Shown in pieces: positions 40,775 to 54,185 of a stretch of 64,000 bases of DNA; within the stretch, counting starts at the first letter, position 1; each line of letters opens with the position of its first letter. The stretch comes from Mesorhizobium sp. 65-26 (lineage in GTDB: Bacteria; Pseudomonadota; Alphaproteobacteria; Rhizobiales; Rhizobiaceae). The stretch lies in contig MKVL01000038.1 of the NCBI GenBank assembly GCA_001899205.1, positions 63,938-127,937 of the forward strand, in the 5' to 3' direction. Position numbers and translations under genes: made by a program. The notes under the pieces were generated by a model. It was not told where the DNA came from. It searched no databases and saw nothing but the letters and a program-made list of their open reading frames with translations.

Positions 40775-42163
40775 TCAACCCGGCCGCAAGCCGGATCTTA
40801 TCTTCACGAAGAGTCCGTTCGCCGGTTCGGCTTCCAGCGCTCGCTCTATCATCGCCCGGGCCGACTTCGCCCGGCCCAGCGCCGCATGCAGTATGTGGGC
40901 TGAGCATGCGGCCGCGTAGGGACAACCGGCCCTGGCGGCGTCGAAAAAGGCCGCAAAATCGGCAGCCATCGCATGGGTGCGCCACATCTTGCCGGTCAGC
41001 ACCTTCATGATCGGCAATGGAAGATCCGGACGCGCCTCGAACTGGGCCATCATGGCCGATTTCAGGACGGCCTCGCCGGCGCGAAAGTCCTTCGAGCGGA
41101 AGCAGATAGCCGCCATTTTCAACACATTGGCGTCATTGCGCGGATCGAGCGCCAGCGCCCGCTCCAGCATCGACTTCGCGTGCTTGACGCCTATCCGGTT
41201 TTCGAGTTTCAGAAAGGCCGCCTGGTACCCGAACGCCGCCTCCAGCGGGTCATAGTCGGCCTCGTACTCCCTCAGCTCTTCCAGGATCAGCCTGCCCGTC
41301 CGCCGCCGCCCGAACAGGGCACCGGTCCTCAGCACCGGAACACCGCCTATCACCGCAGCTATCGTGGCGAAAACGCTGGTGCCGGCATAGATACGCGGAC
41401 AGCGCGCCATCAACCCCATCTCGAAGAAGGCCCGCTCGGTCTGGTCGGCGAAGGCGTCGGCGCCGAAATCAGTGGTCAGCAATGCCCCGGTCTCGGCCTT
41501 GAGGTAGTCGAGTGTGGCGCGGTCCTGCCCCACCAGAAGCGTTGCCAGCCCTTTTCGCTTCAGCCTGGTGATGATGGCCCTGGCCAGCGTCGAAGGGATG
41601 ACCTTGTCCTCGAAGACGAGCGTCGAGCGAAACCTGCCATGCACGATATCGCCGCTGCGCAGATGCAGCGCGGCCATGGGACGGGTGAGCCGGCAGCCTG
41701 CGGCGGCATCGAGCGCGGCCCGCACCGGTTCCGAAAAGCCAAGCGTCGCGAAGGCCTGCGCCCGACGCTCGACCATGCGGTCGCCGGGAAGCCAATCTTT
41801 CGGCCATCCCTCGCGGAACCGCTTGAGCATCTGGAAATCGTTGCAGAGCCAGCCACGGCCACTCTCAGCCCTTCGCTCTAGGATAGCGCTCGTGAAGCGC
41901 TCGCGGCCGAGCATGTCGAATTCCGCCTCGTCGATCCTCTCGCCGAGCCAATGCCGCTCGATGAAACCGGCCGAGAAGATCTTTCCGACGGGAGCGACGA
42001 GATGGAACTGCTCCTCGACCGGCCGCCAGGTGAAGCCAAACCGCCCGCCCAACCGGTCGGCGAGGAATTTCGCGCCGAGCATAGCCAGCAGGCGACCGCC
42101 CAGCCCATCGATTCTGGTCGCAACGAACAGCTTTTCCGAAAGCGCGTTCAAGGGGAGCCGCAC
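40775..42163 (-). CDS. Putative fucosyltransferase-like glycosyltransferase with C-terminal TPR-like helices
   Basis: 462 aa. Residues ~165-300 contain AALHLRSGDIVHG, LLVGQDRATLDYLKAETGA and MARCPRIYAGTSVFATIAAVIGG. Their order resembles the HxRxGD and late Ser-rich motifs of NodZ/FUT8/O-fucosyltransferase folds. The last ~140 residues form TPR-like helical pairs (MLERALALDPRNDANVLKMAAICFRS, ARAMIERALEAEPANGLFVKI). Adjacent GDP-L-fucose synthase supports GDP-fucose as donor (inference). It may be a different GT-B glycosyltransferase. Confidence 0.5.
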   Translation of the reverse strand: MRLPLNALSEKLFVATRIDGLGGRLLAMLGAKFLADRLGGRFGFTWRPVEEQFHLVAPVGKIFSAGFIERHWLGERIDEAEFDMLGRERFTSAILERRAESGRGWLCNDFQMLKRFREGWPKDWLPGDRMVERRAQAFATLGFSEPVRAALDAAAGCRLTRPMAALHLRSGDIVHGRFRSTLVFEDKVIPSTLARAIITRLKRKGLATLLVGQDRATLDYLKAETGALLTTDFGADAFADQTERAFFEMGLMARCPRIYAGTSVFATIAAVIGGVPVLRTGALFGRRRTGRLILEELREYEADYDPLEAAFGYQAAFLKLENRIGVKHAKSMLERALALDPRNDANVLKMAAICFRSKDFRAGEAVLKSAMMAQFEARPDLPLPIMKVLTGKMWRTHAMAADFAAFFDAARAGCPYAAACSAHILHAALGRAKSARAMIERALEAEPANGLFVKIRSGLRPG

Positions 42164-42253
42164 CCGTCACGCCTTGCAGCGCCGCGAGCAACTGCCTGCG
42201 CCGGCCATGCGGCTCCGGCCACGCCGGAGCGCACGGCATGGAACCGGGCGAGC

Positions 42254-43222
42254 CTATGCAGCGCCAAGGCGGATATCGCCCTTGTCGATGTGCCGGAGGA
42301 ACCAGCCATAAGTCTGTTCCAACCCGTCGCTGAGCCCGTAACGGGGACGCCAGCCGGTCGCGAACAACCGCGATACGTCCATGAGCTTGCGCGGGGTACC
42401 GTCCGGCTTCGTCGCGTCGAACGTGATCGTCGCCTCGGCGCCGACCACGGACACGATGGTGCGGGCAAGGTCGGCGATGGTGATGTCCTCGCCCGAGCCG
42501 ACATTGACGTGGCTGTCGCCGGAATAGTTCTTGAGCAGCCACACCATCGCGTCGGCCGCATCGTCGACATGCAGGAATTCGCGCATCGGCTTGCCCGAGC
42601 CCCAGACGCTCAGCGCCTTGCCGCCCTGGAGTTTCAGCTGATGAGCCTTGCGCATCAGGGCCGGGACGACATGGCTTGAGGTGAGGTCGAAATTGTCGCC
42701 GGGCCCGTAGAGGTTGGTAGGCATTGCCGAGATATAGTCGACGCCATGCTGGCGGCGGTAGGCCTGGCACAGCTTCAGCCCGGCGATCTTGGCGATCGCG
42801 TACCACTCGTTGGTGGGCTCGAGCGGACCGGTGAGCAGAGCGTCCTCCGGGATCGGCTGCGGGGCAAGCTTGGGATAGATGCAGGACGAGCCGAGGAAGA
42901 GCAGCTTGCCGACATCGTTGCGAAAGGCGCTGTCGACGACATTGGTCTGCATGACCAGATTGTCCTGCAGGAAATCGACCGGATAGGTGTCGTTGGCGAG
43001 GATGCCGCCAACCTTCGCCGCCGCCATCACAACGGCGTCCGGCCTGCGGTCCGCCATCCAGCGGCGCACGCCCTGCTGGTCGAGCAGGTCGAGTTCGTCG
43101 CGCCCCGCCGTCAGCACCTCGCAGTCCTCGCTGGCGAGGCGCCGCACGACGGCGGAACCGACCATGCCGCGATGGCCGGCGACGAAAACACGCTTGCCAC
43201 GAAGTTCGAAAGTGCCGCTCAT
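42254..43222 (-). CDS. fcl: GDP-L-fucose synthase
   Basis: 322 aa extended SDR. Epimerises and reduces GDP-4-keto-6-deoxymannose to GDP-L-fucose. The NADP-binding [14 protein letters not shown] lies near residue 17, the catalytic Ser in FLGSSCIYP and the YxxxK pair in [18 protein letters not shown]. Family blocks [14 protein letters not shown] and [13 protein letters not shown] are present. The partner gmd (GDP-mannose 4,6-dehydratase) is not in the window. It is followed by the fucosyltransferase-like gene. Confidence 0.94.
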   Translation of the reverse strand: MSGTFELRGKRVFVAGHRGMVGSAVVRRLASEDCEVLTAGRDELDLLDQQGVRRWMADRRPDAVVMAAAKVGGILANDTYPVDFLQDNLVMQTNVVDSAFRNDVGKLLFLGSSCIYPKLAPQPIPEDALLTGPLEPTNEWYAIAKIAGLKLCQAYRRQHGVDYISAMPTNLYGPGDNFDLTSSHVVPALMRKAHQLKLQGGKALSVWGSGKPMREFLHVDDAADAMVWLLKNYSGDSHVNVGSGEDITIADLARTIVSVVGAEATITFDATKPDGTPRKLMDVSRLFATGWRPRYGLSDGLEQTYGWFLRHIDKGDIRLGAA

Positions 43223-43504
43223 CAGACTGTTCCTCGCGCGAGGCCGGCACGGCGCCGCCGGGCACCGTTCAGCCGGGCTTCGTGGTTGCCGCCGAACCCG
43301 TTGTCGCCCGGACGATTACCGCAAGGGGATTTGCCCAGACAAGTCAAAAATCGGAATTCGGCGTTTATAGCGACGTGCATCCATTTGGGCGCGCAAAGTA
43401 CGTTCCAGTACTTTTGGACCGACGCATGGTGCTTGCCGAAGATCGATACCGGCCTTCCCGGAAATCGGCTTCAATTTTCCGGCCGATGCAGCGTGGCCGG
43501 GTGC

Positions 43505-44659
43505 CTAGATTCCCGCCACAGCGCACAGGCCTTTCATCCTGGCGACGGCGCGATCCGGATCGGCCAGCAAACCCGCCTGGTCGGCCAACCGGAACACGTC
43601 GGCGTAGTGGCATATGCCGCGCGCCGACTGCATGCCGCCGATCATCGAGAAATGGTCCTGATGGCCGTTCAGCCAGGCCATGAAGACGATGCCGGCCTTG
43701 TAGTATTCGGTCGGTGCCTCGAAGATCTTGCGCGACAGCGGCACGGTCGGCGCCATCAGCGCGTCGTAGCCGGCGCGGTCGCCCTCGGCGAGCTTCGCCA
43801 GCGCCGCATTGGCAACCGGGGCGATGGCGTCGAAAATGCCCAGCAGCGCATGCGAGTGCTTCCTGCCGTCGCCGGCGATCAGTTCGGGATAGTTGAAATC
43901 GTCGCCGGTGAACATGACGACGCCTTCCGGCAGCCGGTCCCGCAGCGCGATTTCCTTGTCCGCGTCGAGCAGCGATATCTTGATTCCCTCGACCTTGCCG
44001 GCATGCCGCTCGATGATGGCAACGACCGTGTCCAGCGCGGCCTCGAAGTCCTCGCTGCCCCAATAGCCCTTCAGCGCCGGGTCGAACATGTCGCCCAGCC
44101 AGTGCAGGATGACCTTGCCGGAGGCCTGGCCAAGGATGCGGTCGTAGACGCGGGCATAGTCGTCCGGCCCCCTGGCGACTGCCGCCAGCGCGCGGCTCGC
44201 CATCATGATCGCCTTGCCGCCCTCGCCTTCCACGAAGGAGAACTGTTCTTCATAGGCGCCGACGACGTCGTCGAGCGTCCGGGCCATCGCCGGCGCCAGA
44301 TGGTCGGTGCCTGCACCCGAAGCAAGGTCGGCGCCAGGCACGGTGCGCGCCTCGGCGATGGAACGCCGGATCAATTCCTTCGCGCTGGACCAGTCGAAGC
44401 CCATGCCGCGCTGCGAAGTGTCCATGGCTTCGGCGATGCGGAAGCCCAGCCGCCACAGATGATGGCGGAACGCCATCGTCCGCTCCCAGTCGACGGCCGG
44501 CCGCGACCACGGATCGATCATCGCGACACGGTCGGCCACGACATGCGCGGCGGCGTAGGCGATGCGCGGGAAGCTGGCGCCGATCCGTGCCTGCGCGGGC
44601 ACACCCACCATCCGGTAAGACTCGCGGCCGCCGTTCCGCGCGGGCAAGGTTATGTCCAT
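43505..44659 (-). CDS. DUF993 protein (dihydrodipicolinate-synthase-like TIM barrel)
   Basis: 384 aa. The sequence (YAAAHVVADRV, GKVILHWLGDMFDPALKGYWGS, KVEGIKISLLDADKEIALRDRLPEGVVMFTGDDFNYPELI) fits a class-I aldolase-like barrel of the DUF993 family; KISLLD may hold the Schiff-base Lys (inference). ATG 44659 has CGGAGGG upstream. It is divergent from the lacI-type gene, and an operator copy lies at 44689, so it is very likely part of the same regulon. A retro-aldol cleavage step is the best guess. Confidence 0.82.
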   Translation of the reverse strand: MDITLPARNGGRESYRMVGVPAQARIGASFPRIAYAAAHVVADRVAMIDPWSRPAVDWERTMAFRHHLWRLGFRIAEAMDTSQRGMGFDWSSAKELIRRSIAEARTVPGADLASGAGTDHLAPAMARTLDDVVGAYEEQFSFVEGEGGKAIMMASRALAAVARGPDDYARVYDRILGQASGKVILHWLGDMFDPALKGYWGSEDFEAALDTVVAIIERHAGKVEGIKISLLDADKEIALRDRLPEGVVMFTGDDFNYPELIAGDGRKHSHALLGIFDAIAPVANAALAKLAEGDRAGYDALMAPTVPLSRKIFEAPTEYYKAGIVFMAWLNGHQDHFSMIGGMQSARGICHYADVFRLADQAGLLADPDRAVARMKGLCAVAGI

Positions 44660-44688
44660 GGAACCCTCCGTTCGGCGAAGCCTATAAA

Positions 44689-44700
44689 TGGAACGTTCCA
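44689..44700. promoter_or_regulatory. LacI-type operator 1
   Basis: TGGAACGTTCCA, a perfect 12-bp palindrome 30 bp upstream of the DUF993 ATG, followed by ATAAAT. Confidence 0.8.
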
Positions 44701-44851
44701 ATAAATCAAGAAACTTTAAAATCAATACATCTCCAGCACCATTTGCTGCATCGCAACACGGAAAACCTTGCAAACCATCGTGTTCATGGCCCGCCGATCA
44801 ATTTTTCGAATCCTGGAAAAATGCGGATTGACTCTGGCGGCGGCCGACGAT

Positions 44852-44863
44852 TAGAACGTTCCA
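44852..44863. promoter_or_regulatory. LacI-type operator 2
   Basis: TAGAACGTTCCA followed by ATAAAT, about 30 bp upstream of the regulator ATG. It shares GAACGTTCCAATAAAT with operator 1 and lies 163 bp from it, a geometry that allows looping between the divergent promoters. Confidence 0.78.
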
Positions 44864-44893
44864 ATAAATTTACCCCAGAAAAGGAAGAAGCGG

Positions 44894-48558
<3,665 letters not shown>

Positions 48559-48566
<8 letters not shown>

Positions 48567-49335
48567 ACGCCTTGTGAGCTTCGAGCAGGACGGCGCCATC
48601 GGCATCGTCACGCTGCGGCGCCCGGAGAAATTCAACGCGCTGGACATCCCCATGCTGCGTGCGCTGGAAGCGGCGCTCGACGAGGCGGAACTGGCTGACG
48701 GCGCGCGCGTCGTACTCGTTCGCGGCGAAGGCAAGGGATTTTGCGCCGGCGGCGACGTCGAGGCCTGGGGCGCCATGAGCGCCGCGGATTTCCAGGTGCA
48801 GTGGGTCCGCTACGGCCATCGCGTTTTCGACCGGCTCGCCCGGTTGCGCCAGCCAACGATAGCGGTCCTCTCCGGCCACGCGCTGGGCGGCGGGCTGGAA
48901 CTGGCTGCCGCCTGTGACCTTCGTGTCGCGGAAACTCAGATCAAGCTTGGCTTCCCCGAAACATCGATCGGTGTGGTGCCCGGCTGGTCCGGCACCCAGC
49001 GCGCCGTGCGGCGCTTCGGCGCGCAGGTGGTGCGGCGCATGGCGCTGGGCGGCGAGGTCCTGCTGGCTGCCGACGCGCTGGCGCTTGGCGTCGTCGATCG
49101 CGTCGTCGAGACGGGCAAGGCCTTCGATGAGGCCAGGGCCTGGGGCGACAGGATCGCCGAGCGCGGTCCGCTGGCGACCGAGGCCGCCAAGCTGATGATC
49201 GGCGTTGCCGAGGGCGAGGAGGATGCCGCCGCGACCGAGGCGCTGGCCAGCGCCTTCATCGCGCTGACCGGCGATCTCAAGGCCGGCGTCGGCGCCTTCA
49301 AGGCCAGGCAGAAGCCGGCCTTTACGAGATCCTAG
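48559..49335 (+). CDS. Enoyl-CoA hydratase/isomerase family protein
   Basis: 258 aa crotonase fold. It shows IGIVTLRRPEKFNALD, the oxyanion-hole segments GKGFCAGGDVEAW and GHALGGGLELAAACDLRVA, and the Glu-bearing LGFPETSIGVVPGWSGTQRAVR. Start ATG 48559 has GGGAGG at 48547-48552 and overlaps the previous stop by 8 bp. It acts on the acyl-CoA made by the preceding transferase, by hydration, isomerisation or hydrolysis. Confidence 0.92.
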
Positions 49336-49345
49336 AGGACGTCGC

Positions 49346-50857
49346 ATGAACGCACCGCTCAACATTTCCATGCCGGCCGAGGCATCCCAGGCGCCGAAGG
49401 CCTACAAGCTGCTGATCGACGGCAAGCATGTCGATGCGCGTGACGGCCGTGTCATCGAGCGCGCCAGCCCGGGACACGGCTTCGTCGTGTCGCGCTACGC
49501 CCAGGCCGGGGCCGCCGAGGTCGAGGCCGCCGTTCAGGCCGCGCACAGGGCTTTCGAGACCGGCCCCTGGCCGCGCATGAAGGCCTCTGAACGCGCCGCG
49601 ATCCTGCTCAGGACGGCGGACCTCATCGAAACGCGGCTGGAGGAGATCGCGCGCCTCGACGCGCTGGAATCCGGCAAGCCGATCGCCCAGGCGCGCGGCG
49701 AGATCGGCGGCGCCGTCGATATCTGGCGCTACGCCGCCTCGCTCGCCCGCACGCTTCACGGCGAGAGCTATGCCAATCTCGGCGACACCATGCTGGGCGT
49801 GGTGGTGCGCGAGCCGATCGGCGTCGTCTCGCTCATCACGCCATGGAATTTCCCGTTCCTGATCATCAGCCAGAAACTGCCCTTCGCGCTCGCCGCCGGC
49901 TGCACGGCCGTGGTGAAGCCCAGCGAAATGACGTCGGCCTCGACCTTCCTGCTGGGCGATATCCTGCTCGAGGCCGGCCTGCCGGCCGGTGTCGTCAACA
50001 TTCTCGCCGGCTTCGGCGCGGACGTCGGCGCGCCCATGGTCAGCCACCCGCTGGTCGAGATGGTGTCGTTCACCGGCTCCACGCGCGTCGGCAAGATGAC
50101 GATGGCAGCCGCCTCGGACTCGCTGAAGAAAGTCTCCATGGAACTCGGCGGCAAGAACGGCCAGATCGTTTTCCCCGACGCCGACCTCGAAGCCGCGGCC
50201 GACGCCGCCGTGTTCGGCGGCTTCTTCAATGCCGGCGAATGCTGCAACGCCGGCAGCCGGCTGATCGTGCACGAGGCGATCGCGGACGACTTTCTCGCCG
50301 CGGTCAAGGCGCTCGCCGCGAAGGTGAAGGTCGGCGATCCGCTCGACGACCGCACCAAGGTCGGCGCCATGATCTCGACCGACCATATGGAAAAGGTAGC
50401 CGGCTATGTTTCGGCGGCAAAAACCGACGGTGGCAACGTTTTTTCTGGCGGTGCGCGGATCGCCTCCAATGCCGGTCAGTACCTCGATCCGACCATCATT
50501 CGTAACGTTACAGAGGACATGGCGATCGCCCGCGAGGAAGTGTTCGGCCCGGTGCTTTCCGTGCTGACTTTTGAATCGATTGAAAAGGCGTTGCACATCG
50601 CCAACAACACGCCCTATGGTCTGTCAGCGGGCGTTTGGAGCGCCAGCATCGACACCTGCATGTCGGTGGCGCGTCATGTGCGTTCGGGAACCGTTTGGGT
50701 GAACACGTTCATGGAAGGTTATCCCGAGCTGCCTTTCGGAGGCTACAAGCAGTCCGGCCTCGGGCGCGAACTCGGCAAGCGCGCCGTCGAGGATTATACC
50801 GAAGAGAAGACGATACAGTTTCATCGCGGCCAGCGCACCGGATGGTGGGTCGGCTGA
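49346..50857 (+). CDS. NAD(P)-dependent aldehyde dehydrogenase
   Basis: 503 aa. Cofactor and active-site blocks are [37 protein letters not shown], the general-base Glu in VSMELGGKN and the nucleophile Cys in [12 protein letters not shown], with EVFGPVLSV and [15 protein letters not shown] near the end. It is likely to oxidise an aldehyde released by the aldolase-like step to an acid (inference). It starts 10 bp after the hydratase stop. Confidence 0.94.
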   Translation: MNAPLNISMPAEASQAPKAYKLLIDGKHVDARDGRVIERASPGHGFVVSRYAQAGAAEVEAAVQAAHRAFETGPWPRMKASERAAILLRTADLIETRLEEIARLDALESGKPIAQARGEIGGAVDIWRYAASLARTLHGESYANLGDTMLGVVVREPIGVVSLITPWNFPFLIISQKLPFALAAGCTAVVKPSEMTSASTFLLGDILLEAGLPAGVVNILAGFGADVGAPMVSHPLVEMVSFTGSTRVGKMTMAAASDSLKKVSMELGGKNGQIVFPDADLEAAADAAVFGGFFNAGECCNAGSRLIVHEAIADDFLAAVKALAAKVKVGDPLDDRTKVGAMISTDHMEKVAGYVSAAKTDGGNVFSGGARIASNAGQYLDPTIIRNVTEDMAIAREEVFGPVLSVLTFESIEKALHIANNTPYGLSAGVWSASIDTCMSVARHVRSGTVWVNTFMEGYPELPFGGYKQSGLGRELGKRAVEDYTEEKTIQFHRGQRTGWWVG

Positions 50858-50919
50858 GTTGGGAGGAAAGCCGGCGGACAACCGCCGGCCGATTGGTTGC
50901 AACACAAGGGAGGAACTCG

Positions 50920-52173
50920 ATGTTGCGCAAACTGCTTATTGGAACGGCTCTCGCCACAAGCTTCGCATTCTCGGCGCATGCCGCCGACGTCAAGGAAGTG
51001 CAGATGCTGCATTGGTGGACGTCGGGCGGCGAGGCTGCCGCCCTCAACGTGCTCAAGCAGGATCTCGCCAAGGAAGGCTATGCCTGGAAGGACGTGCCGG
51101 TGGCCGGCGGCGGCGGCGACGCCGCGATGACCGCGCTGAAGGCGATGGTCGCGGCGGGCAACTACCCGACCGCCTCGCAGATGCTGGGCTACACCGTGCT
51201 CGACTATGCCCAGGCCGGCGTCATGGGCGACCTGACCGAGACCGCCAAGAAGGAAGGCTGGGACAAGTCCGTTCCGGCGGCCCTGCAGAAGTTCTCGGTC
51301 TATGACGGCAAGTGGGTCGCGGCGCCGGTCAATGTCCACTCCGTCAACTGGCTGTGGATCAACAAGGCGGTGATGGACAAGATCGGCGGCACCGAGCCGA
51401 AGACGTTCGACGAGTTCGTCGCGTTGCTCGACAAGGCCAAGGCGGCTGGCGTCATCCCGCTCGCCCTCGGCGGCCAGAACTGGCAGGAAGCCACCATGTT
51501 CGATTCCGTCGTGCTGTCGACCGGCGGGCCGGAATTCTACAAGAAGGCGATGAACGACCTCGACGACGCCTCGCTCAAGTCCGACACGATGAAGAAGTCG
51601 TTCGACAACCTCGCCAAGCTGGTGACCTATGTCGATCCGAACTTCTCAGGCCGCGACTGGAACCTCGCCACCGCCATGGTCATCAAGGGCGACGCGCTGG
51701 TTCAGGTCATGGGCGACTGGGCCAAGGGCGAGTTCCACGCCGCCAACAAGACCCCGGGCACCGACTTCCTCTGCTATCGCTTCCCGGGTACCGACGGCTC
51801 CGTGATCTACAACTCCGACATGTTCGGCATGTTCAACGTTCCGGAAGACCGCAAGGCCGCCCAGATCGCGCTTGCCACCGCCACGCTGTCGAAGAGCTTC
51901 CAGTCGGCCTTCAACGTCGTGAAGGGTTCGGTTCCCGCCCGCACCGACGTGCCGGACACCGACTTCGACGCCTGCGGCAAGAAGGGCATCGCTGACCTGA
52001 AGAAGGCCAATGAAGGCGGCACGCTGTTCGGCTCGCTGGCCCAGGGCTATGGCGCCCCGCCGGCCGTCGCCAACGCCTACAAGGACGTCGTCTCGAAGTT
52101 CGTCCATGGTCAGATCAAGACCTCCGACGAGGCCGTGACCGAGTTGGTCAAGGCGATCGACGACGCCAAGTAA
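50920..52173 (+). CDS. Sugar ABC transporter substrate-binding protein (glucose/mannose GtsA type, CUT1)
   Basis: 417 aa. A signal peptide ([20 protein letters not shown]) precedes an SBP_bac_1 fold. Landmarks [61 protein letters not shown] and NSDMFGMF follow the glucose/mannose-binding proteins of Pseudomonas and Thermus closely, suggesting a hexose-like ligand. ATG 50920 is set by AAGGGAGGA at 50906-50914. A strong hairpin follows the gene, as often seen after binding-protein genes. Confidence 0.92.
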   Translation: MLRKLLIGTALATSFAFSAHAADVKEVQMLHWWTSGGEAAALNVLKQDLAKEGYAWKDVPVAGGGGDAAMTALKAMVAAGNYPTASQMLGYTVLDYAQAGVMGDLTETAKKEGWDKSVPAALQKFSVYDGKWVAAPVNVHSVNWLWINKAVMDKIGGTEPKTFDEFVALLDKAKAAGVIPLALGGQNWQEATMFDSVVLSTGGPEFYKKAMNDLDDASLKSDTMKKSFDNLAKLVTYVDPNFSGRDWNLATAMVIKGDALVQVMGDWAKGEFHAANKTPGTDFLCYRFPGTDGSVIYNSDMFGMFNVPEDRKAAQIALATATLSKSFQSAFNVVKGSVPARTDVPDTDFDACGKKGIADLKKANEGGTLFGSLAQGYGAPPAVANAYKDVVSKFVHGQIKTSDEAVTELVKAIDDAK

Positions 52174-52189
52174 GCACCGCTCGCGAGAG

Positions 52190-52215
52190 ACCTTCCCCGC
52201 TCCGGCGGGGAAGGT
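52190..52215 (+). terminator. Intercistronic hairpin after the binding-protein gene
   Basis: ACCTTCCCCGC-TCCG-GCGGGGAAGGT, an 11-bp perfect stem followed by TCCTTTCC. It probably acts as a partial terminator or 3'-end stabiliser, giving more binding protein than permease, as in malE-malF type spacers. Confidence 0.65.
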
Positions 52216-52286
52216 TCCTTTCCGCGAGGCCGGCCCGCATCCGTGTCGAGGATCGGTCCAATGAGCAAGAGCTGGGGTAGAAGCCC

Positions 52287-53246
52287 ATGAGCACAGTCGC
52301 GACAAGCCAGGTCAAGCGAGCTGCGGAGCATGACGTGCGTCCGCGCGCCTCCATCCGCTCGCACCTGCAGGACGCCCTGCCGAAGATCGTCCTGGCGCCG
52401 AGCTTCGCCATCACGATCGTCTTCGTCTACGGCTTCATCCTGTGGACGATCTATCTGTCCTTCACCAATTCCAAGACCTTCCCTTCCTACGCCATAACGG
52501 GCGCGCGCGCCTACCAGCGGTTGTGGGGATGGACCTTCGACACCGACCCGCCCTCCAGCTGGTACACCTCGATCACCAACATGGGCATTTTCGGTTTCCT
52601 CTACATCCTTATCTGCCTGGCGCTCGGCCTGTTCCTGGCGATCCTGCTGGACCAGAAGATCCGTGGCGAAGGCATGCTGCGCCCGATCTACCTCTATCCG
52701 ATGGCGCTGTCCTTCATCGTCACCGGCGTCGCCTGGAAATGGTTCCTCGATCCCGGTCTTGGCCTCGAGCAGACGCTGCATCAGTGGGGCTGGTCGAGCT
52801 TTCATTTCGACTGGATCAAGAACAAGGATTTCGTCATCTACACCGTGGTCATCGCCGGCGTCTGGCAGGCCTCCGGCTTCATCATGGCGATGTTCCTGGC
52901 GGGTCTGCGCGGCATCGACGGCGAGATCATGAAGGCGGCGCAGATCGACGGCGCCACCACCTTCCAGCTTTACCGGCGCATCGTCATACCGCTGCTGCGG
53001 CCGATCTTCCTGTCGGCTTTCATCGTGCTGGCGCACCTGGCCATCAAGTCCTACGACCTTGTCGTGGCGCTGACCAGCGGCGGGCCTGGCGGTTCGGCCT
53101 GGCTGCCCTCCAACTTCATGTATGAGTACACCTTCAAGCGCAACGAGATGGCCGTCGGCTCGGCAAGCGCCGTGATCATGCTGATGACCATCGTCGCCAT
53201 CATCGTTCCCTATCTCTATTCCGAACTCAGGGAGAAGCCGCGATGA
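52287..53246 (+). CDS. Sugar ABC transporter permease 1 (MalF/GtsB type)
   Basis: 319 aa with six membrane segments, beginning at PSFAITIVFVYGFILWTIYLSF and including LYILICLALGLFLAILL. The EAA loop is in EIMKAAQIDGATTFQLYRRIVIPLLRP. It pairs with the next permease (4-bp overlap) and the ATPase at 54186. Confidence 0.92.
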   Translation: MSTVATSQVKRAAEHDVRPRASIRSHLQDALPKIVLAPSFAITIVFVYGFILWTIYLSFTNSKTFPSYAITGARAYQRLWGWTFDTDPPSSWYTSITNMGIFGFLYILICLALGLFLAILLDQKIRGEGMLRPIYLYPMALSFIVTGVAWKWFLDPGLGLEQTLHQWGWSSFHFDWIKNKDFVIYTVVIAGVWQASGFIMAMFLAGLRGIDGEIMKAAQIDGATTFQLYRRIVIPLLRPIFLSAFIVLAHLAIKSYDLVVALTSGGPGGSAWLPSNFMYEYTFKRNEMAVGSASAVIMLMTIVAIIVPYLYSELREKPR

Positions 53247-54181
53247 GCGCCATAGCTTCCTCCAGCCGCCAAAGCGGCGCCAGCACCAAGGTCCTCAACC
53301 GGGTCGTCATCTACGGACTGCTGGCGCTGTTCGCGCTGTTCTACCTGATGCCGCTCTTCGTCATGCTGGTCACCTCCTTCAAGACGATGGACGAGATCCA
53401 GAACGGCAACATGCTGTCGCTGCCCAAGGCGCCGACCTTCGAGCCGTGGCTGAAGGCCTGGGGCCAGACCTGCGTTGGCCTCACCTGCGCCGGCATCAAG
53501 GGCTACTTCTGGAACTCCATCAAGATGGTGGTGCCGGCGGTGATCATCTCGACGCTGCTCGGCGCGCTCAACGGCTATGTGCTGACCAAATGGCGCTTCC
53601 GCGGCCACACGCTGGTGTTCGGCCTGATGCTGTTCGCCTGCTTCATCCCGTTCCAGTCGGTGCTGCTGCCGATGGCGACGATCCTGGGCAGCCTCGGACG
53701 CTTCGGCGTGTCGCTGCAGAACTCGATCGGCACCAGCCTCGGCCTCGGCAATCCGACGGTCAACCTCATCTTCGTCCACGTGGTCTACGGCATAGGGTTC
53801 ACCACGCTGTTCTTCCGCAACTATTACGAGGCCTTCCCGACCGAACTGGTCAAGGCGGCCCAGGTCGACGGCGCCTCCTTCTTCCAGATCTTCCGGCGCA
53901 TCATGCTGCCGAACTCGATGCCGATCTTCGTCGTCACCGTCATCTACCAGTTCACCAACATCTGGAACGACTTCCTGTTCGCCTCGGCCTATGCCGGCAC
54001 CGGCGACGCGATGCCGATGACGGTGGCGCTGAACAACGTCGTCAACACCTCGACCGGCGTCGTCGAATACAATGTCAACATGGCCGCCGCGATGATTGCC
54101 GCGCTGCCAACACTCCTCGTCTACGTGCTTGCCGGCCGCTATTTCGTGCGCGGTCTGATGGCTGGCGCCGTCAAAGGATAA
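53243..54181 (+). CDS. Sugar ABC transporter permease 2 (MalG/GtsC type)
   Basis: 312 aa, six membrane segments starting with YGLLALFALFYLMPLFVMLVTSF. The EAA motif is in ELVKAAQVDGASFFQIFRRIMLPNSMP. A small Cys-containing loop (AWGQTCVGLTCAGIKGY) resembles the one in glucose-type GtsC permeases. It overlaps permease 1 by 4 bp and lies 4 bp before the ATPase gene. Confidence 0.92.
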   Translation: MSAIASSSRQSGASTKVLNRVVIYGLLALFALFYLMPLFVMLVTSFKTMDEIQNGNMLSLPKAPTFEPWLKAWGQTCVGLTCAGIKGYFWNSIKMVVPAVIISTLLGALNGYVLTKWRFRGHTLVFGLMLFACFIPFQSVLLPMATILGSLGRFGVSLQNSIGTSLGLGNPTVNLIFVHVVYGIGFTTLFFRNYYEAFPTELVKAAQVDGASFFQIFRRIMLPNSMPIFVVTVIYQFTNIWNDFLFASAYAGTGDAMPMTVALNNVVNTSTGVVEYNVNMAAAMIAALPTLLVYVLAGRYFVRGLMAGAVKG

Positions 54182-54185
54182 TCCA

